A model generated the notes under the pieces. The model worked only from the letters and a program-made list of their open reading frames with translations, did no database searches and was not told the origin of the DNA. From Cordylochernes scorpioides (lineage: Eukaryota; Arthropoda; Arachnida; Pseudoscorpiones; Chernetidae), in assembly GCA_030710605.1 (NCBI GenBank), contig CP092876.1, positions 66,092,115 to 66,156,114 on the forward strand: a DNA stretch of 64,000 bases, written 5' to 3'. Shown here in pieces: positions 1-9,850 of the stretch (its first letter is position 1; each line of letters begins with the position of its first letter). The position numbers and the translations under genes were made by a program.

Positions 1-496
1 AATTTTTTAAATGTGTAAGCAATATATATATCAATTTAAGCAATACGTTTTTAAAGGGAGAGCTGCTTCTTTTGGTACATATATATATATTATAGAACTA
101 CATTTTAAATTTTATCCCGCATGTGTTTCTTTTGAACGAAAAATCGAAATTTATTTTAAGGAGAAATAGCGATTATTTCTAACCTTAGGGATGAAGTATG
201 AAAGGATGAATTGTGAAGAGTAATGATTATACGGAAAATAAAGTGTCCAGGGATGGGAATAGATATTTCAAATCATATTTAGACATGCTGCAATGAATCA
301 TCATTATAATTATTTGTTAAAGAAATTTCTATTCAATTTTATTCCTGTTTGCTATCCTTATAGTAAAATATATAATTGGACATTGAAGTAAGTGTCATTT
401 ACTCTCGAAAACTTAATAAAAATATCAACAATGAAACTTGAGTTGAAATTTTTTGCACACACACAATTGTGGGGAATATACATATATATATATATA
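1..496. other. AT-rich DNA without a recognisable gene
   Basis: No ORF with a recognisable domain is present. The stretch holds short TA runs, including the one next to the following transposon, which supplies the TA that Tc1/mariner elements use as target. Nothing else can be supported. Confidence 0.6.
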
Positions 497-626
497 CAGG
501 GTGCTTCAAAAAAATGTATACACACTTTGAACTTCCATAGAAAATTTATTTACCGTTCTACAAAGTTAAATTTCAGGAAAATAGAAAACTGAAAGTCCAA
601 TATAAATGAAACATAAATAACAAATG

Positions 627-908
627 TTAATACTGTTCAAATTGGTGACCAGCAGCATCAATACACTTCTGAGTACGAGTCACCACAGATTCTGTACATC
701 GTATCAAAACGTCCAATGAGATTTCTCTACACACTGCTTGAATCTCATTCCAAAGAATGTCTAGGTTACGTGGTTTACGTTTGTACACCCCATCTTTTAC
801 TGTGCCCCACAAGAAGAAATCCAGTGGTGTAAGGTCTGGAGAGCGTGCTGGAAACTCGATTGGCCCCCTGCGTCCTATCCACTGGCCCGACAAATTTTGA
901 TCCAGCAC
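627..908 (-). pseudogene. Mariner-type transposase C-terminal fragment, left arm
   Basis: The frame encodes the C-terminal end of a DDE transposase. It contains FPARSPDLTPLDFFLWG, the block carrying the third catalytic acidic residue (the Asp of SPDLTP) in Tc1/mariner-family enzymes, followed by the helical tail ending in AAGHQFEQY. The helix-turn-helix region and the first two catalytic Asp residues are absent, so no activity is expected. The first residues lie in the spacer of the palindrome and are not part of the gene proper. The right arm carries the same fragment on the other strand. Confidence 0.8.
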
Positions 909-1126
909 GCTCTCCAGACCTTACACCACTGGATTTCTTCTTGTGGGGCACAGTAAAAGATGGGGTGTACAAACGTAAACCACGTAACCTAGACATTCTT
1001 TGGAATGAGATTCAAGCAGTGTGTGGAGAAATCTCATTGGACGTTTTGATACGATGTACAGAATCTGTGGTGACTCGTACTCAGAATTGTATTGATGCTG
1101 CTGGTCACCAATTTGAACAGTATTAA
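845..1126 (+). pseudogene. Mariner-type transposase C-terminal fragment, right arm
   Basis: This is the inverted duplicate of the fragment at 627-908 on the opposite strand. It keeps ARSPDLTPLDFFLWG and the same C-terminal tail. Only a few residues differ (CGEIS versus CREIS, TQNCI versus TQKCI), so the duplication is recent or has been kept uniform by gene conversion. The upstream catalytic core is missing. Confidence 0.8.
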
Positions 1127-1568
1127 CATTTGTTATTTATGTTTCATTTATATTGGACTTTCAGTTTTCTATTTTCCTGAAATTTAACTTTGTAGAACGG
1201 TAAATAAATTTTCTATGGAAGTTCAAAGTGTGTATACATTTTTTGAAGCACCCTGTATATAGATAAATTATATAAATGACTTAAACAAGTTCTTTAAATA
1301 AATTATTATTGGGAAAGCTTTCGGATGTTGTCATTTCTCAACTTGTACTAAAAATAGAGTTAAGATATCAAAATGTAGTTTAAAATGGCTTTAACTAACT
1401 ACATACAAGTTGAGAAAAGGCAGGACCCGAAATCCCACCAAAAATATATTTCTATCTAAACTTGCGAAAAAACTAGAATATCTAGTAACAAAACTATATA
1501 TGTGAAACAATAGTACAAATGTGATATTGTACTGGGATAAGGTGCATTTAATTAAAAAATAAAAAATA

Positions 1569-1756
1569 AGCATCTCTTTATCGTGCAACTGAATGGTGCT
1601 GATAGCTGGCGCCATCTATCGAAATAAATATCAACTATTCGTTGATTTTTAATTAAGGCCAACTACAGAATAATTAAAAATAAACGAATAGTTGATATTT
1701 ATTCCGATAGATAGGCGCCAACCATCAGCAACTTTCAGCTGCACGATAAGGAGATG
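1569..1756. repeat. Imperfect inverted repeat (foldback/MITE-like)
   Basis: The left arm runs from GCATCTCTTTATCGTGCA through TGGCGCCATCTATCG to CAACTATTCGTT; the right arm is its reverse complement ending GCACGATAAGGAGATGC. Arms are about 80 bp with several mismatches, around a loop near 1652-1670. No coding capacity. The GCGCCATCTAT motif recurs next to other repeats here (about 33640, 45975), so it may be a shared terminal motif. Confidence 0.7.
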
Positions 1757-1816
1757 CCCCTTTTTTTATTTCTTAAAACTATATAAATTAGTAAGCTATA
1801 TATATATATATATATA

Positions 1817-2010
1817 CAGTCTACTCTCGTTATACCGCCACTCGATATAACGCCACCCTCGCCCTACGCCGCTTTTTCGTTTTGTCCCAATCGACATCAA
1901 TGTATTTTTCTCGATATAACGCCACTCCCTCGCTGTTCGCCTTCCGCCGCTGATTTTTCGTATCCCAAGTAACAAAAACCGCTCGTTATAGCGCCGCTCA
2001 CAACGTCCCT
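1817..2010. repeat. Tigger 5' terminal repeat with subterminal motif array
   Basis: After the terminal CAGTCTACTCTCGTTATA, the motif CTCGATATAACGCCAC occurs near 1851 and 1912, with a weaker form (GCTCGTTATAGCGCCGCTC) near 1980. The 3' end carries a matching copy near 3880 (TTCGATACAACGCCACC followed by CTCGCCTTACGCCGC), in the same direct orientation, before its terminal repeat. These are probably transposase-binding sites; that role is inferred from their placement only. Confidence 0.6.
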
Positions 2011-2202
2011 CATCCCCCCCCCCCCGCTCCCTTTTTCTTGTCTGCATTTTTTACGCCAACGGCGCCGGACTTTGTTTGCTGTTGACACAACAGATAACAG
2101 ATTGTGTCAACAGCCAGCAGAACCTTTTCCTGCTTGTTCCTGGAACATACACAGTCGCTTCATTCTTTGCTAACGTCAACACAACAACTTTATTGTCGTA
2201 TC

Positions 2203-3675
2203 ATGAGTTCCCAAAAGCGTAAACGTGAGTCGATCACCATTGAAAAGAAGAAGGAGATATGCCAGTTGGCAAGAAATAACCCTACGATGTCGAAGAATGA
2301 GATTGGAAAGCGTTTCTCACTTCCACGAACAACTGTCCATGATATTCTCACTCAGGCTGAGAAGTGGGAAAATTATACTGTTGGTTCTTCAAAGAGACAA
2401 AGAGTCGGAAAATTTAGTGACTTGGAAGACGCTCTCTTCAACTGGTTTACCCAAAAGCGTGCCAATAATATTATTATTACTGATGATCTCTTAAGAGAAA
2501 AGGCAAAAAAACTTGGCGAGCATTTGGACGTACCAGAAAATTTCGCGTACAGCAGTGGGTGGCTGCAGCGATTTAAAGGGAGATTCCATATTTCGCAACG
2601 ACGGCTCTGTGGGGAAGGCGCATCGATTTCTCCAGCTATCATTGATGAACATCTTACAAATTTGAACAGTATTCTGGCGAACTCCGGATATGATCCAGCT
2701 AACATATACAATGCAGACGAAGCAGGATTATTTTTTCAGCGCATTCCTGACCGAACACTTGCTCACAAAGATGAAAACTGCCGTGGTGTCAAAAGGATGA
2801 AGCAACGAATCACTGTTCTACTGTGCTGCAACTCTACTGAAACAGACAAGCGGCGATTGCTGATTATTGGAAAATCGGCAAAGCCTCGATGCTTCAGTCC
2901 ACACTTCTACTGCACTTACACATCTAACAGCAAAGCATGGATGACCTCTAGCATCTTTCAAGAATGGCTACTGCAGTTCAACAAGCAGCTTGTCTCTGAA
3001 GGACGTCGTATCCTACTGTTGTTAGATAACGCTACGTCTCACTGCGTCCCTAATGATAGTCTCAGCAACATAAAGATAAACTTCCTTCCACCAAATATGA
3101 CTGCCAGTCTGCAACCACTGGATAGTGGCATCATCAAAAGTTTCAAGGCTCAATATCGCAAGCCTCAACTCCAGAAAATGGTGGAATTGGCGGATGCCCA
3201 TCTACCCACAGAATTACGTCTGGATTACGCTGTGCGCTATTGTAAAATGGCTTGGGATTCTGTGAGCCCTGATTCCATCAGCAACTTCTGGAATCACACA
3301 GGCATTATTCGCTTCACTTCTACTGGTGCAGTTGAGCCTCTTAATTATGGAAATCTGCTCGATCGCATTCGCGACATCTTCGCTATTACACCAGAGAATT
3401 TGATGACTGAAAGGGAGTTTCAACTGGTTGATGATTCCCAGGAGGCGGAAATGAAGCTAACAGATGACAATTTTCTGGTGTCCACTGTTACAGCGAAAGA
3501 AGAACTTGGCGAGGATGATGATGATGCAACAGTGACCCAGCGCCTACCATCGTTAAGGGAAGCCAGAACAGCTGCTGAGACAGTTTTGTTGTTTCTTGAG
3601 CACTCCAAGAGAGCAACACCTGACGACGTCAATCTATCTGCGGATTTGTTTACGCCGTGTCTATGCCATAAGTGA
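2203..3675 (+). CDS. Tigger/pogo-family transposase (CENP-B-like)
   Basis: Encodes a 490-residue transposase expected to bind the element's ends and move it by cut and paste. The start chosen is the first ATG (MSSQKRKRES); the frame is open about 100 bp upstream without an ATG. Domains in order: an N-terminal CENP-B-type helix-turn-helix (about residues 5-55, with KKKEICQLA and LPRTTVHDIL), a second CENP-B helix-turn-helix (about 70-140, with DDLLREKA and SSGWLQRFKGR), then a DDE domain. Catalytic Asp residues are visible in YNADEAGLFF, LLLLDNATSH and LQPLDSGII; the last two are about 31 residues apart, in the pogo range. An acidic tail follows (EELGEDDDD). No stop or frameshift interrupts the gene. 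Tigger transposases are usually 450-600 residues, so it looks full length. Confidence 0.93.
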   Translation: MSSQKRKRESITIEKKKEICQLARNNPTMSKNEIGKRFSLPRTTVHDILTQAEKWENYTVGSSKRQRVGKFSDLEDALFNWFTQKRANNIIITDDLLREKAKKLGEHLDVPENFAYSSGWLQRFKGRFHISQRRLCGEGASISPAIIDEHLTNLNSILANSGYDPANIYNADEAGLFFQRIPDRTLAHKDENCRGVKRMKQRITVLLCCNSTETDKRRLLIIGKSAKPRCFSPHFYCTYTSNSKAWMTSSIFQEWLLQFNKQLVSEGRRILLLLDNATSHCVPNDSLSNIKINFLPPNMTASLQPLDSGIIKSFKAQYRKPQLQKMVELADAHLPTELRLDYAVRYCKMAWDSVSPDSISNFWNHTGIIRFTSTGAVEPLNYGNLLDRIRDIFAITPENLMTEREFQLVDDSQEAEMKLTDDNFLVSTVTAKEELGEDDDDATVTQRLPSLREARTAAETVLLFLEHSKRATPDDVNLSADLFTPCLCHK

Positions 3676-3956
3676 GGGAGAGAAAAGATAAGTTGTGATC
3701 ACAGACTTCTTCAAGAAAATGTAATTACTTTTTAATGAATAAAAATAAATTAATTATTCCAATTTGTCATATTAATTAATTAATGCCGGCATTCTATATA
3801 TTGATTTAGGGTATAAGTTGTTTTTAGTAATTGTTATAAATAATTTATTGTATCTTTAAATTTCACATTTTAAACGTGTTCGATACAACGCCACCCTCGC
3901 CTTACGCCGCTTTTTTTGCAAAATCCGGATGGTGGCGTTATAACGAGAGTAGACTG

Positions 3957-4310
3957 TATATATATTATATAATCTTAAATGCAAATATTTTATTCATAAG
4001 AAAACATATATTTTATTTTCATTCATTGAGTATTCTTTTATTTTCGACTATAGATTCAGAACATAAATTTTTGAATATTGTTGTAAATATGTATAGTTAA
4101 CCTACCTATTTTTTTTATTCACGAATATAGGATTCATTTTATAAATTTTACATTACTGTGAAAAATAATTTTATGTGTAATTTGCTTCAAGTAATTCAAA
4201 ATAAAAACTACTTGATAGGTAAATAATTATCTTTCCTATTTTCACGACTGCACCTTAAATTCTCTATCTTTTTCAACAACAAAAACAAAATAATCATAAC
4301 ATATATATAG
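3957..4310. repeat. 350 bp AT-rich dispersed repeat, copy 1
   Basis: Starting at the Tigger boundary, this block matches 43245-43600 in the same orientation over about 350 bp. Shared landmarks are ATTTTATTTTCATTCATTGA, GAATATTGTTGTAAATATG, CAAGTAATTCAAAATAAAAA and the CACGACTGCACC segment. It has no coding capacity and neither copy shows terminal repeats. It could be part of a larger decayed element or a segmental duplication. Confidence 0.7.
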
Positions 4311-4393
4311 CTCGAGAAAGATAAAGAGTAAAAGAATTATCGTTAAAAATGAATGAATAATGTCTTTTGTGAATAAAAAATACCCTTTTAAAG

Positions 4394-4870
4394 TACAGGG
4401 TGATCCAAAAGTCTCGCACAACTTTAAAAATTAATAACTCCGCGAATATTTGCGCTAGAGCAATGCGGTAAACACCATTGTGTTCAGGTTGCAATGGGAT
4501 TTTTTATGGCAAATAATGAAAAATTCGAAATTGATTTTAGTTACAACTTTATTCGCTAGATGGCGCTCTACCAGAATCAGATATTCAGCGGCCAAATTGT
4601 TTGATAAATTGAAAAATATAATTGAACGACACGTATTTTTCCTTTTTGAATACCAGGAAAGAACCCTAATAATATCAAATGATAAATTAATAAAACACCA
4701 TTTCGCCAAAAGTTAGAAGAATTGGTTGACGATTTTTAAATACAATCTGAGATATGTAAAATAGGTATATGCAAATTAAAACATGTAGCAAAAAATATTT
4801 ATAAAATATTTAGATGGAGTTTTGTGAGATAAATTGAATGTTTGAAAATAACTACTGATATCAATACACG
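4394..4870 (-). mobile_element. 5'-truncated LINE tail, copy A
   Basis: Read on the minus strand, this is the 3' untranslated end of a LINE that ends TTTTGGATCACCCTGTA. Two other copies (13130-13754 plus strand, 55506-56850 minus strand) stop at the same 3' nucleotide but start at different points upstream. That pattern of variable 5' truncation with a fixed 3' end is what target-primed reverse transcription leaves. This copy keeps only non-coding sequence; similarity fades beyond about 4790. The alternative, a MITE with TA target sites, is weakened because the longer copies run into LINE coding sequence. Confidence 0.6.
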
Positions 4871-5428
4871 ATTTTTGAAATGTTAATATAGTACCAATAA
4901 TTATGATGGCACTACTAATAGGATTTCGTGCTATAAGGAATGTATAGTTTCTTGACTAATTGTCGACACTTGACTATTTAACTGGATATTTGTCATGATC
5001 CAACAAATGAAATATAGAGGGGAGTGACAAAATATATTTGTCGTACTTTATTCCAAATATCCTATGGGTTTGTCAAATGTTATCATTGTTTATTATACTG
5101 CACATAATTTTGAAAATGTATCCCCTAAAAAAATCATTTTTAAATCGACCTTTTGCGTTGAAAAACGTGGTAGTAAAATCATTTAGTAATATATTTTGTG
5201 CAAAACATCTAAATTTGGGGGGAGATACAGAGATTATTCCTTATGCTATTTCTTCTAATGAGCAAAAAGCGATAAACTAAACATAAGGGGTAAAATTGTG
5301 TATACCAGTGTTATTCGAGAAGTTATAACACTTTGGCCTGCACGACATAATATAAGATGTGGGCAAATGACAAACAAAAAAATTACTGTTTACAGAAAAA
5401 AAGAGTCAAGTTGTGAGGACAGCATTTA
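4871..5428. other. AT-rich spacer, no gene recognised
   Basis: An 80-codon open frame at 5038-5280 has no recognisable motif and the AT-rich composition of non-coding neighbours. The last part may include the 3' end of the adjacent minus-strand transposon, but no terminal repeat was found. Confidence 0.5.
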
Positions 5429-5501
5429 TTATTCCCATAACCCAAAACAAAGAGCTGCAAAATTTAACACATGAGGTAACTGCCTTCTCTCTTGTATCAG
5501 G

Positions 5502-6605
5502 TCACAATCCTTGCTCAATGTGGCGCCCTTCATTCTCAAACACCGCCTGCAGACGATATATGACAGAATGGTCACAATTAAATAGTTGAAATTTATAAAA
5601 CGTGCCATCTGATAGAAGCCTACAACATGGCCAATGTGGTAGGCCAGCATCGATAAAAACGCGAGTTAATGTACCCGCATAACCGAAATTGTAAGGCGTC
5701 AAATCTGGTGATATTGGGGGCCACTGGTATATAAAGTGGCGACTTATCAACGAATTCCACCGAACGTATCCTTCAGCAATTGTTTCCCACCGCGGGAGAT
5801 ATGAGGAGGTCCTCCATCTTGCATGAATGTTATTTCGCTTAGTGCTTGTCTGTCCTGCAATATGGGAATAACCTTTTCTCTCAAAAGTTGAACATAACGT
5901 TCACCAGTTACAAAAACGGTTTTGAAAGTTCTTCCATTGATTTTTTCAAAGAAAAATGGCCCAATAATAAAAGAAGAAGTGAACCCACACAAAGCTGTAA
6001 CTCTGTGCTGATGAAGTGGTATTTCTGTAAAAATCCTAGGGTTTTCTGTTACCAAAATGAGGCAGTTTTTAATGTTAAATTCCTCCTTTAGATAAAAGTG
6101 AGCATCATCTGTTCTTAGAACATTTGACAGCCAGTTTTCATCAATATCAATTTGCCGGAAAACCCAAGCAGCGAATTCTTGACGCTTCTCAAAATCGCTG
6201 ACTTTCAACTCGTGAAAACTTTGAATTTTGTTAGGATATTTTTATAGAAAAATTCTAAATGTGTGTTCTCTCCAAACTGTTCCATACGAAATCCCCGTTT
6301 GTCGAGAAACTTGTTTAGCACTTACTTCTCCATACGTGGATAACGTTTCAATAGCTTCAGCATTCTGCAAAACCGTAACAGCCACTGACTTGCATGTCGA
6401 TGGTCTTCCACTCCGAGGTTTTGCTTCCAGAGATCCAGTTTCCTCAAAACTTTTAATCAATCGCTTTAGAGAGTAGCAACTCATTGGTCCTTTACCACTT
6501 CGAATATCTTTAAAGGAACGAAACGCTCGTAAAGCTTCAGTGGCAGATTCTGAATCACAATTTAAAAAATTCACCAAGAGTGCTTTATCCTGTAGTGACG
6601 GCATT
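5502..6605 (-). pseudogene. Mariner-type transposase, frameshifted
   Basis: Three consecutive minus-strand frames make up one broken DDE transposase. The first (6605 to about 6242) begins MPSLQDKALLVNFL and holds the N-terminal helix-turn-helix ending KPRSGRPS, with a second HTH in SAKQVSRQTGISYGTV. The second (6208-5747) carries the first two catalytic Asp blocks, RTDDAHFYL and FMQDGGPPHIS. The third (5750-5502) carries the third, WPPISPDLTP. A break lies near 6208-6242, where residues around the HTH/DDE junction are missing, and a single-base frameshift near 5750, where a stop follows FGGIR. The second and third acidic residues are about 36 apart. It is a different family from the palindromic element at 497. 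No terminal repeats were found. Confidence 0.85.
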
Positions 6606-6839
6606 CCAGGGGGAAGGGGAGAAGTTCGACCACACCTCCTTGCGGTCCCCCCTGGACCCTTGGAATATTTTACCAAATTCTGGTTCGTTTCCAAGATGAT
6701 TAACGTTGCAACGGCACCCATTTTCAAATGAAGAACAAAACTGATATCTCCAGTAATGCTACCACGTCCGGGGTAACCGCCGCGTCAGGAGCTGCAGCTC
6801 GAGCTCATGATGAGAAATCTACTACGAGGACACATTTCA

Positions 6840-8758
6840 ATCTACTACAACTCAATATAAATGGTACCCAGAGGAAAAAAAAGAGCTGACTTGTCTTCTC
6901 TGTGACAACAATGTACATATTAATTGTCCTCATGAGACAAAATTGAATCAGAATCTGAGATTCAATATCAAAGATTATACAAAACTACGAATGGACAGAC
7001 CGGGAAAATTCGGAGGAGGACTTGCCGTTTTGATAAGGAAATTAAGGAAATCGCCTATAATCAGAGTAAGCCTAGAGAAAGCACGACAGAAGCTCAGGCA
7101 ATAGAAATCTATATTACTGATAAACAATTCCAATCATAAATGTTTATCACCACGATAATACTAGCATCAATACAGGCCCGATAGAGACATTAAGTGAAGC
7201 GTCTTCGGATATCGCAATCATACTTGGTGATTTTAACGCCGAAAGACCAACTTGGGGATCACCTGTCCAGGATAACAAAGGTCAGCAGGTTGAGGACATG
7301 CTAACCGACCTCGACCTTACGCCGTTAAATAACGAAAAGAACACCTATATATCCAAGTCCACAGGCACAGAATCCGCAATAGACATCACAGCGATAAATT
7401 ACAACATCGCACCCACAACACAATGGAAAATTCTGAAAATTGCAATCAGTGACCACAGACCAATTTTAACAACCCTAAAATTCAAAATTGAGAATTTCCA
7501 ACAGAATAAAAGTACACTGGAAAAAAATATTACAGAAAGCTTGAATAACTGTGCAACGAAGAATTAAATCACAGAACGATTGACAAAAAATTGGAAAAAT
7601 TCTCTTTGAACATATCCAAAGTTGCAAAAGTATCGATACCTAGAGGTAGACGTAAAGACCTGTGAATACTTTACTGGAAGGACCACAATATCGAGGCAAT
7701 GATTGCAGAGAGAGACAATAAAAATGAACTTCTTAAAACAAATAAAACAGAAGAAATCATAAAGAACTCATTGAATTTGTCACAAAATAGAACAAGAAAT
7801 TTGGATATTCAAACAAGAAAAATGGGCAGAATTCTGCGAAGAAAATGGATCCAAAAAAAGAAAGCCATCACTGGAATATAATTAGTGTTATTAAACTCAA
7901 AACCAACACTAATCCTTCAATACTCTAACCGATATGAACAGCGAGAACGAACAAACAGATGGCTGACATAATTTCTGAATATCTTTAAGCACTTCCAGAC
8001 TCAGCTATACGAATGAAGGCAAGACTCTAAAAAATAATATAAACAAGTTATTTAACAAGCAAGAAATTACCATCAACAAGATATTTACTCGAGAGACTTC
8101 ACACTGAATGAGCTAAATTCATCAATAGGAAAGTTAAATCCAAGATGTCACCTGGAGATGCTCTAATCTTTGGTCAAATGATTAAACACTTTGGAGACGA
8201 AGCTAAAAATCAACTCCTACGAATACTGAAGATTTCATCGCAAACTGGTAAACTACCAAAGAATTGAAAGATATCAATTGTAGTGCCAATACTGAAACCA
8301 AACAAAGATGCTAAGGAATGCAAGAACTATCGGCCAATTGCTCTTACCAGCATACTTTGTAAAATAACAGAATGAATTATCCACTCTAGGCTCATAGTCT
8401 GGCTCACTAACAATAATAAAATAAACTTCTACCAAACTGCTTAAAGATCCAGACACTGTACAACTCATAAACTGTTCTACTTCTGTCAATCAATAATAGA
8501 TTTCTAGGAAAAACCGCCAAAGAAGACAACGGCCGTATTCCTGGATATGACCTCAGCTTTTGTTCGAGTGTAGAAATTATTTTAAAGGCTTCACAACATC
8601 GGAGTAAGAGGAAAAACCTTAATCTGGATTGCAGACTTCTTAAGGGGAAGAAGGATAAAGGTTCGGGTCAATAGAACATTTTCCAAGGACCGAAGAACAT
8701 GGGCTGATGTACCTCAGGGATCTGTGCTCAGTCCTCTACTCTTCTCGCTATATATTAA
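6840..8758 (+). pseudogene. Jockey-like LINE, decayed: endonuclease and partial RT
   Basis: This degenerate LINE shows an AP-type endonuclease (IILGDFNAERPTWGS near 7210, ISDHRPIL near 7445) and the first half of a reverse transcriptase, including GQMIKHF near 8175 and ENCRN-like YRPIALTSILCK near 8325, to PQGSVLSPLL near 8715. Several stops and frameshifts disrupt it. It belongs to the same family as the minus-strand copy at 62540-64000; the two read almost alike around GKLPKN. It ends abruptly at the Gypsy LTR at 8760, in the block where the other copy continues LYINDIHP, so the LTR element inserted into the LINE and the LINE's remainder was lost or moved. Confidence 0.85.
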
Positions 8759-8759
8759 C

Positions 8760-8898
8760 TGTTGTTTATGTAAATAGATGAATATTATTTGTATTATTTA
8801 AAGCCTCATTATGTAAAAATATATGTGTATATAAATTGGACATTTGTTGTTGGCCATGGTCAAGGTTGAGCTTTTGTATGTCTAATTACGACACAACA
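8760..8898 (+). repeat. 5' LTR of the decayed Gypsy element
   Basis: About 139 bp, starting TGTTGT and ending ACAACA, the inverted ends expected of an LTR. It is short for Gypsy but plausible. It matches 13033-13129 for its first two thirds. Confidence 0.75.
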
Positions 8899-8900
8899 AA

Positions 8901-8918
8901 AGTGGCGACGAGGATGTG
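8901..8918 (+). promoter_or_regulatory. Probable primer-binding site
   Basis: TGGCGACGAGGATG follows the 5' LTR after a short A run. TGG as the first bases pairs with a tRNA 3' CCA, as expected for minus-strand priming. I cannot assign the tRNA species. Confidence 0.5.
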
Positions 8919-9059
8919 CGATCTACAGAGCCAGTAAAAAGCTGAGGAAAACGGAGTCTATGCAAGTATAACAGCTACATCTTTTAAACAAATCTGACTC
9001 TCGGATTATGGAGAGGAAAAATAGGAAAATGGGTTAAGATTACATCTTTTCAACTATCT

Positions 9060-9850
9060 GAATCAAGAAAACAAAGGAGTAGAAAAGATCTGCATGACAA
9101 GTTCAAAGTTAATAATACCTTTTAGATGCAATAGCCCAGTGGAGGACACTTCGATCTTTTTGTACAAAAATTTGAGGCTTTCTTTTTGGCATCTGAAGGA
9201 AGAGATTAAAGTGCTGATTTTTACCTCGCTACAAGATTCTGAAACTTTGAAGCAGGGAAACGTCATTTTCTTCCTGGTCCAATGAATGATCAACCCTATG
9301 ATACTATCATTCAAAGAATTAAGCTGCATTTGGATCCAAAGAAGAAAGTGATACCACAGCGATGCAGATTTTTAAAGAGAATTCAACAGGAAGGAGAATC
9401 AATTTCGGAATATCTTAGAGAATTGAAACATTTGGCAATAAATTGTAATTTCGTCGATATGTTGGGAACCATGATGCGAGACCGTTTTGTGGCTGGAATC
9501 AAGTCGGAAATCCTGCAAAAGAAGCTACTACAAGAGGACGACGATGTCACCCCGGATAAAGTTTTTTGCAGTGGCGATCTCGTTCGAATTGGCGGAGATA
9601 AATACAAGAGAATTACAAGATAAATCAGTGGCCAAGATATCCCCTGTGAATTGAAAGGATAAAAAGGGCAAGTACCATAATAGTACGGCGCAGTATAGGC
9701 CTTCCAGGCAAAGTGGCAAAGGCAAAATAGTGTGCTATAGATGTGGTGAAAGACATTCACACGTGGCATCTGTTTTACCTCATAGAACAAAGACTTGTTT
9801 TAAAATGTAATAAACTGGGTCATTTAAGTAGGGTCTGCAAAGCTAGTAAA
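9060..9850 (+). pseudogene. Gypsy gag remnant with zinc knuckles
   Basis: The longest open part (9282-9623) reads like a Ty3-type capsid, with IQRIKLHLDPKKKVIPQRC and ISEYLRELKHLAINC, the pattern of the retrotransposon gag family. Downstream, in shifted frames, are two degenerate CCHC knuckles: CYRCGERHSH near 9730 and CNKLGHLSRVC near 9805. Frames are broken near 9624 and 9780. Gag would form the particle and bind the element RNA. Confidence 0.8.

Larger units (their letters stand above)
497..1255. mobile_element. Palindromic Tc1/mariner-like element: two inverted 3' ends
   Basis: The left end reads CAGGGTGCTTCAAAAAAATG and the right end is its reverse complement, with TA on both sides, the usual target duplication of the IS630/Tc1/mariner superfamily. 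The whole element is a palindrome: 497 to about 852 is repeated inverted from about 901 to 1255, around a spacer of roughly 48 bp. By eye I find only a few differences between the arms, for instance near 670 versus 1086. Each arm carries the last part of a mariner-type transposase gene followed by its 3' non-coding end. No N-terminal DNA-binding domain and no first catalytic Asp are present, so this is a non-autonomous foldback derivative that could still be recognised by a matching transposase. Confidence 0.85.
1817..3956 (+). mobile_element. Complete Tigger/pogo-type DNA transposon
   Basis: Both ends share an inverted repeat of about 24 bp beginning CAGTCTACTCTCGTTATA, with one mismatch near its inner end, and TA flanks both sides (1815-1816 and 3957-3958). 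That is the organisation of pogo/Tigger elements. Between the ends lies one uninterrupted transposase gene at 2203-3675. Length is 2140 bp. An intact gene between matching ends makes this a candidate autonomous copy. The subterminal regions hold several diverged copies of a CTCGATATAACGCCAC motif. Confidence 0.92.

Noticed and set aside
4480..4716. Small conserved ORF shared by the repeats at 4.5, 13.5 and 55.7 kb
   Set aside because: It is open on both strands in all copies but lies in the LINE 3' untranslated tail; similarity follows from the repeat, not from protein selection.
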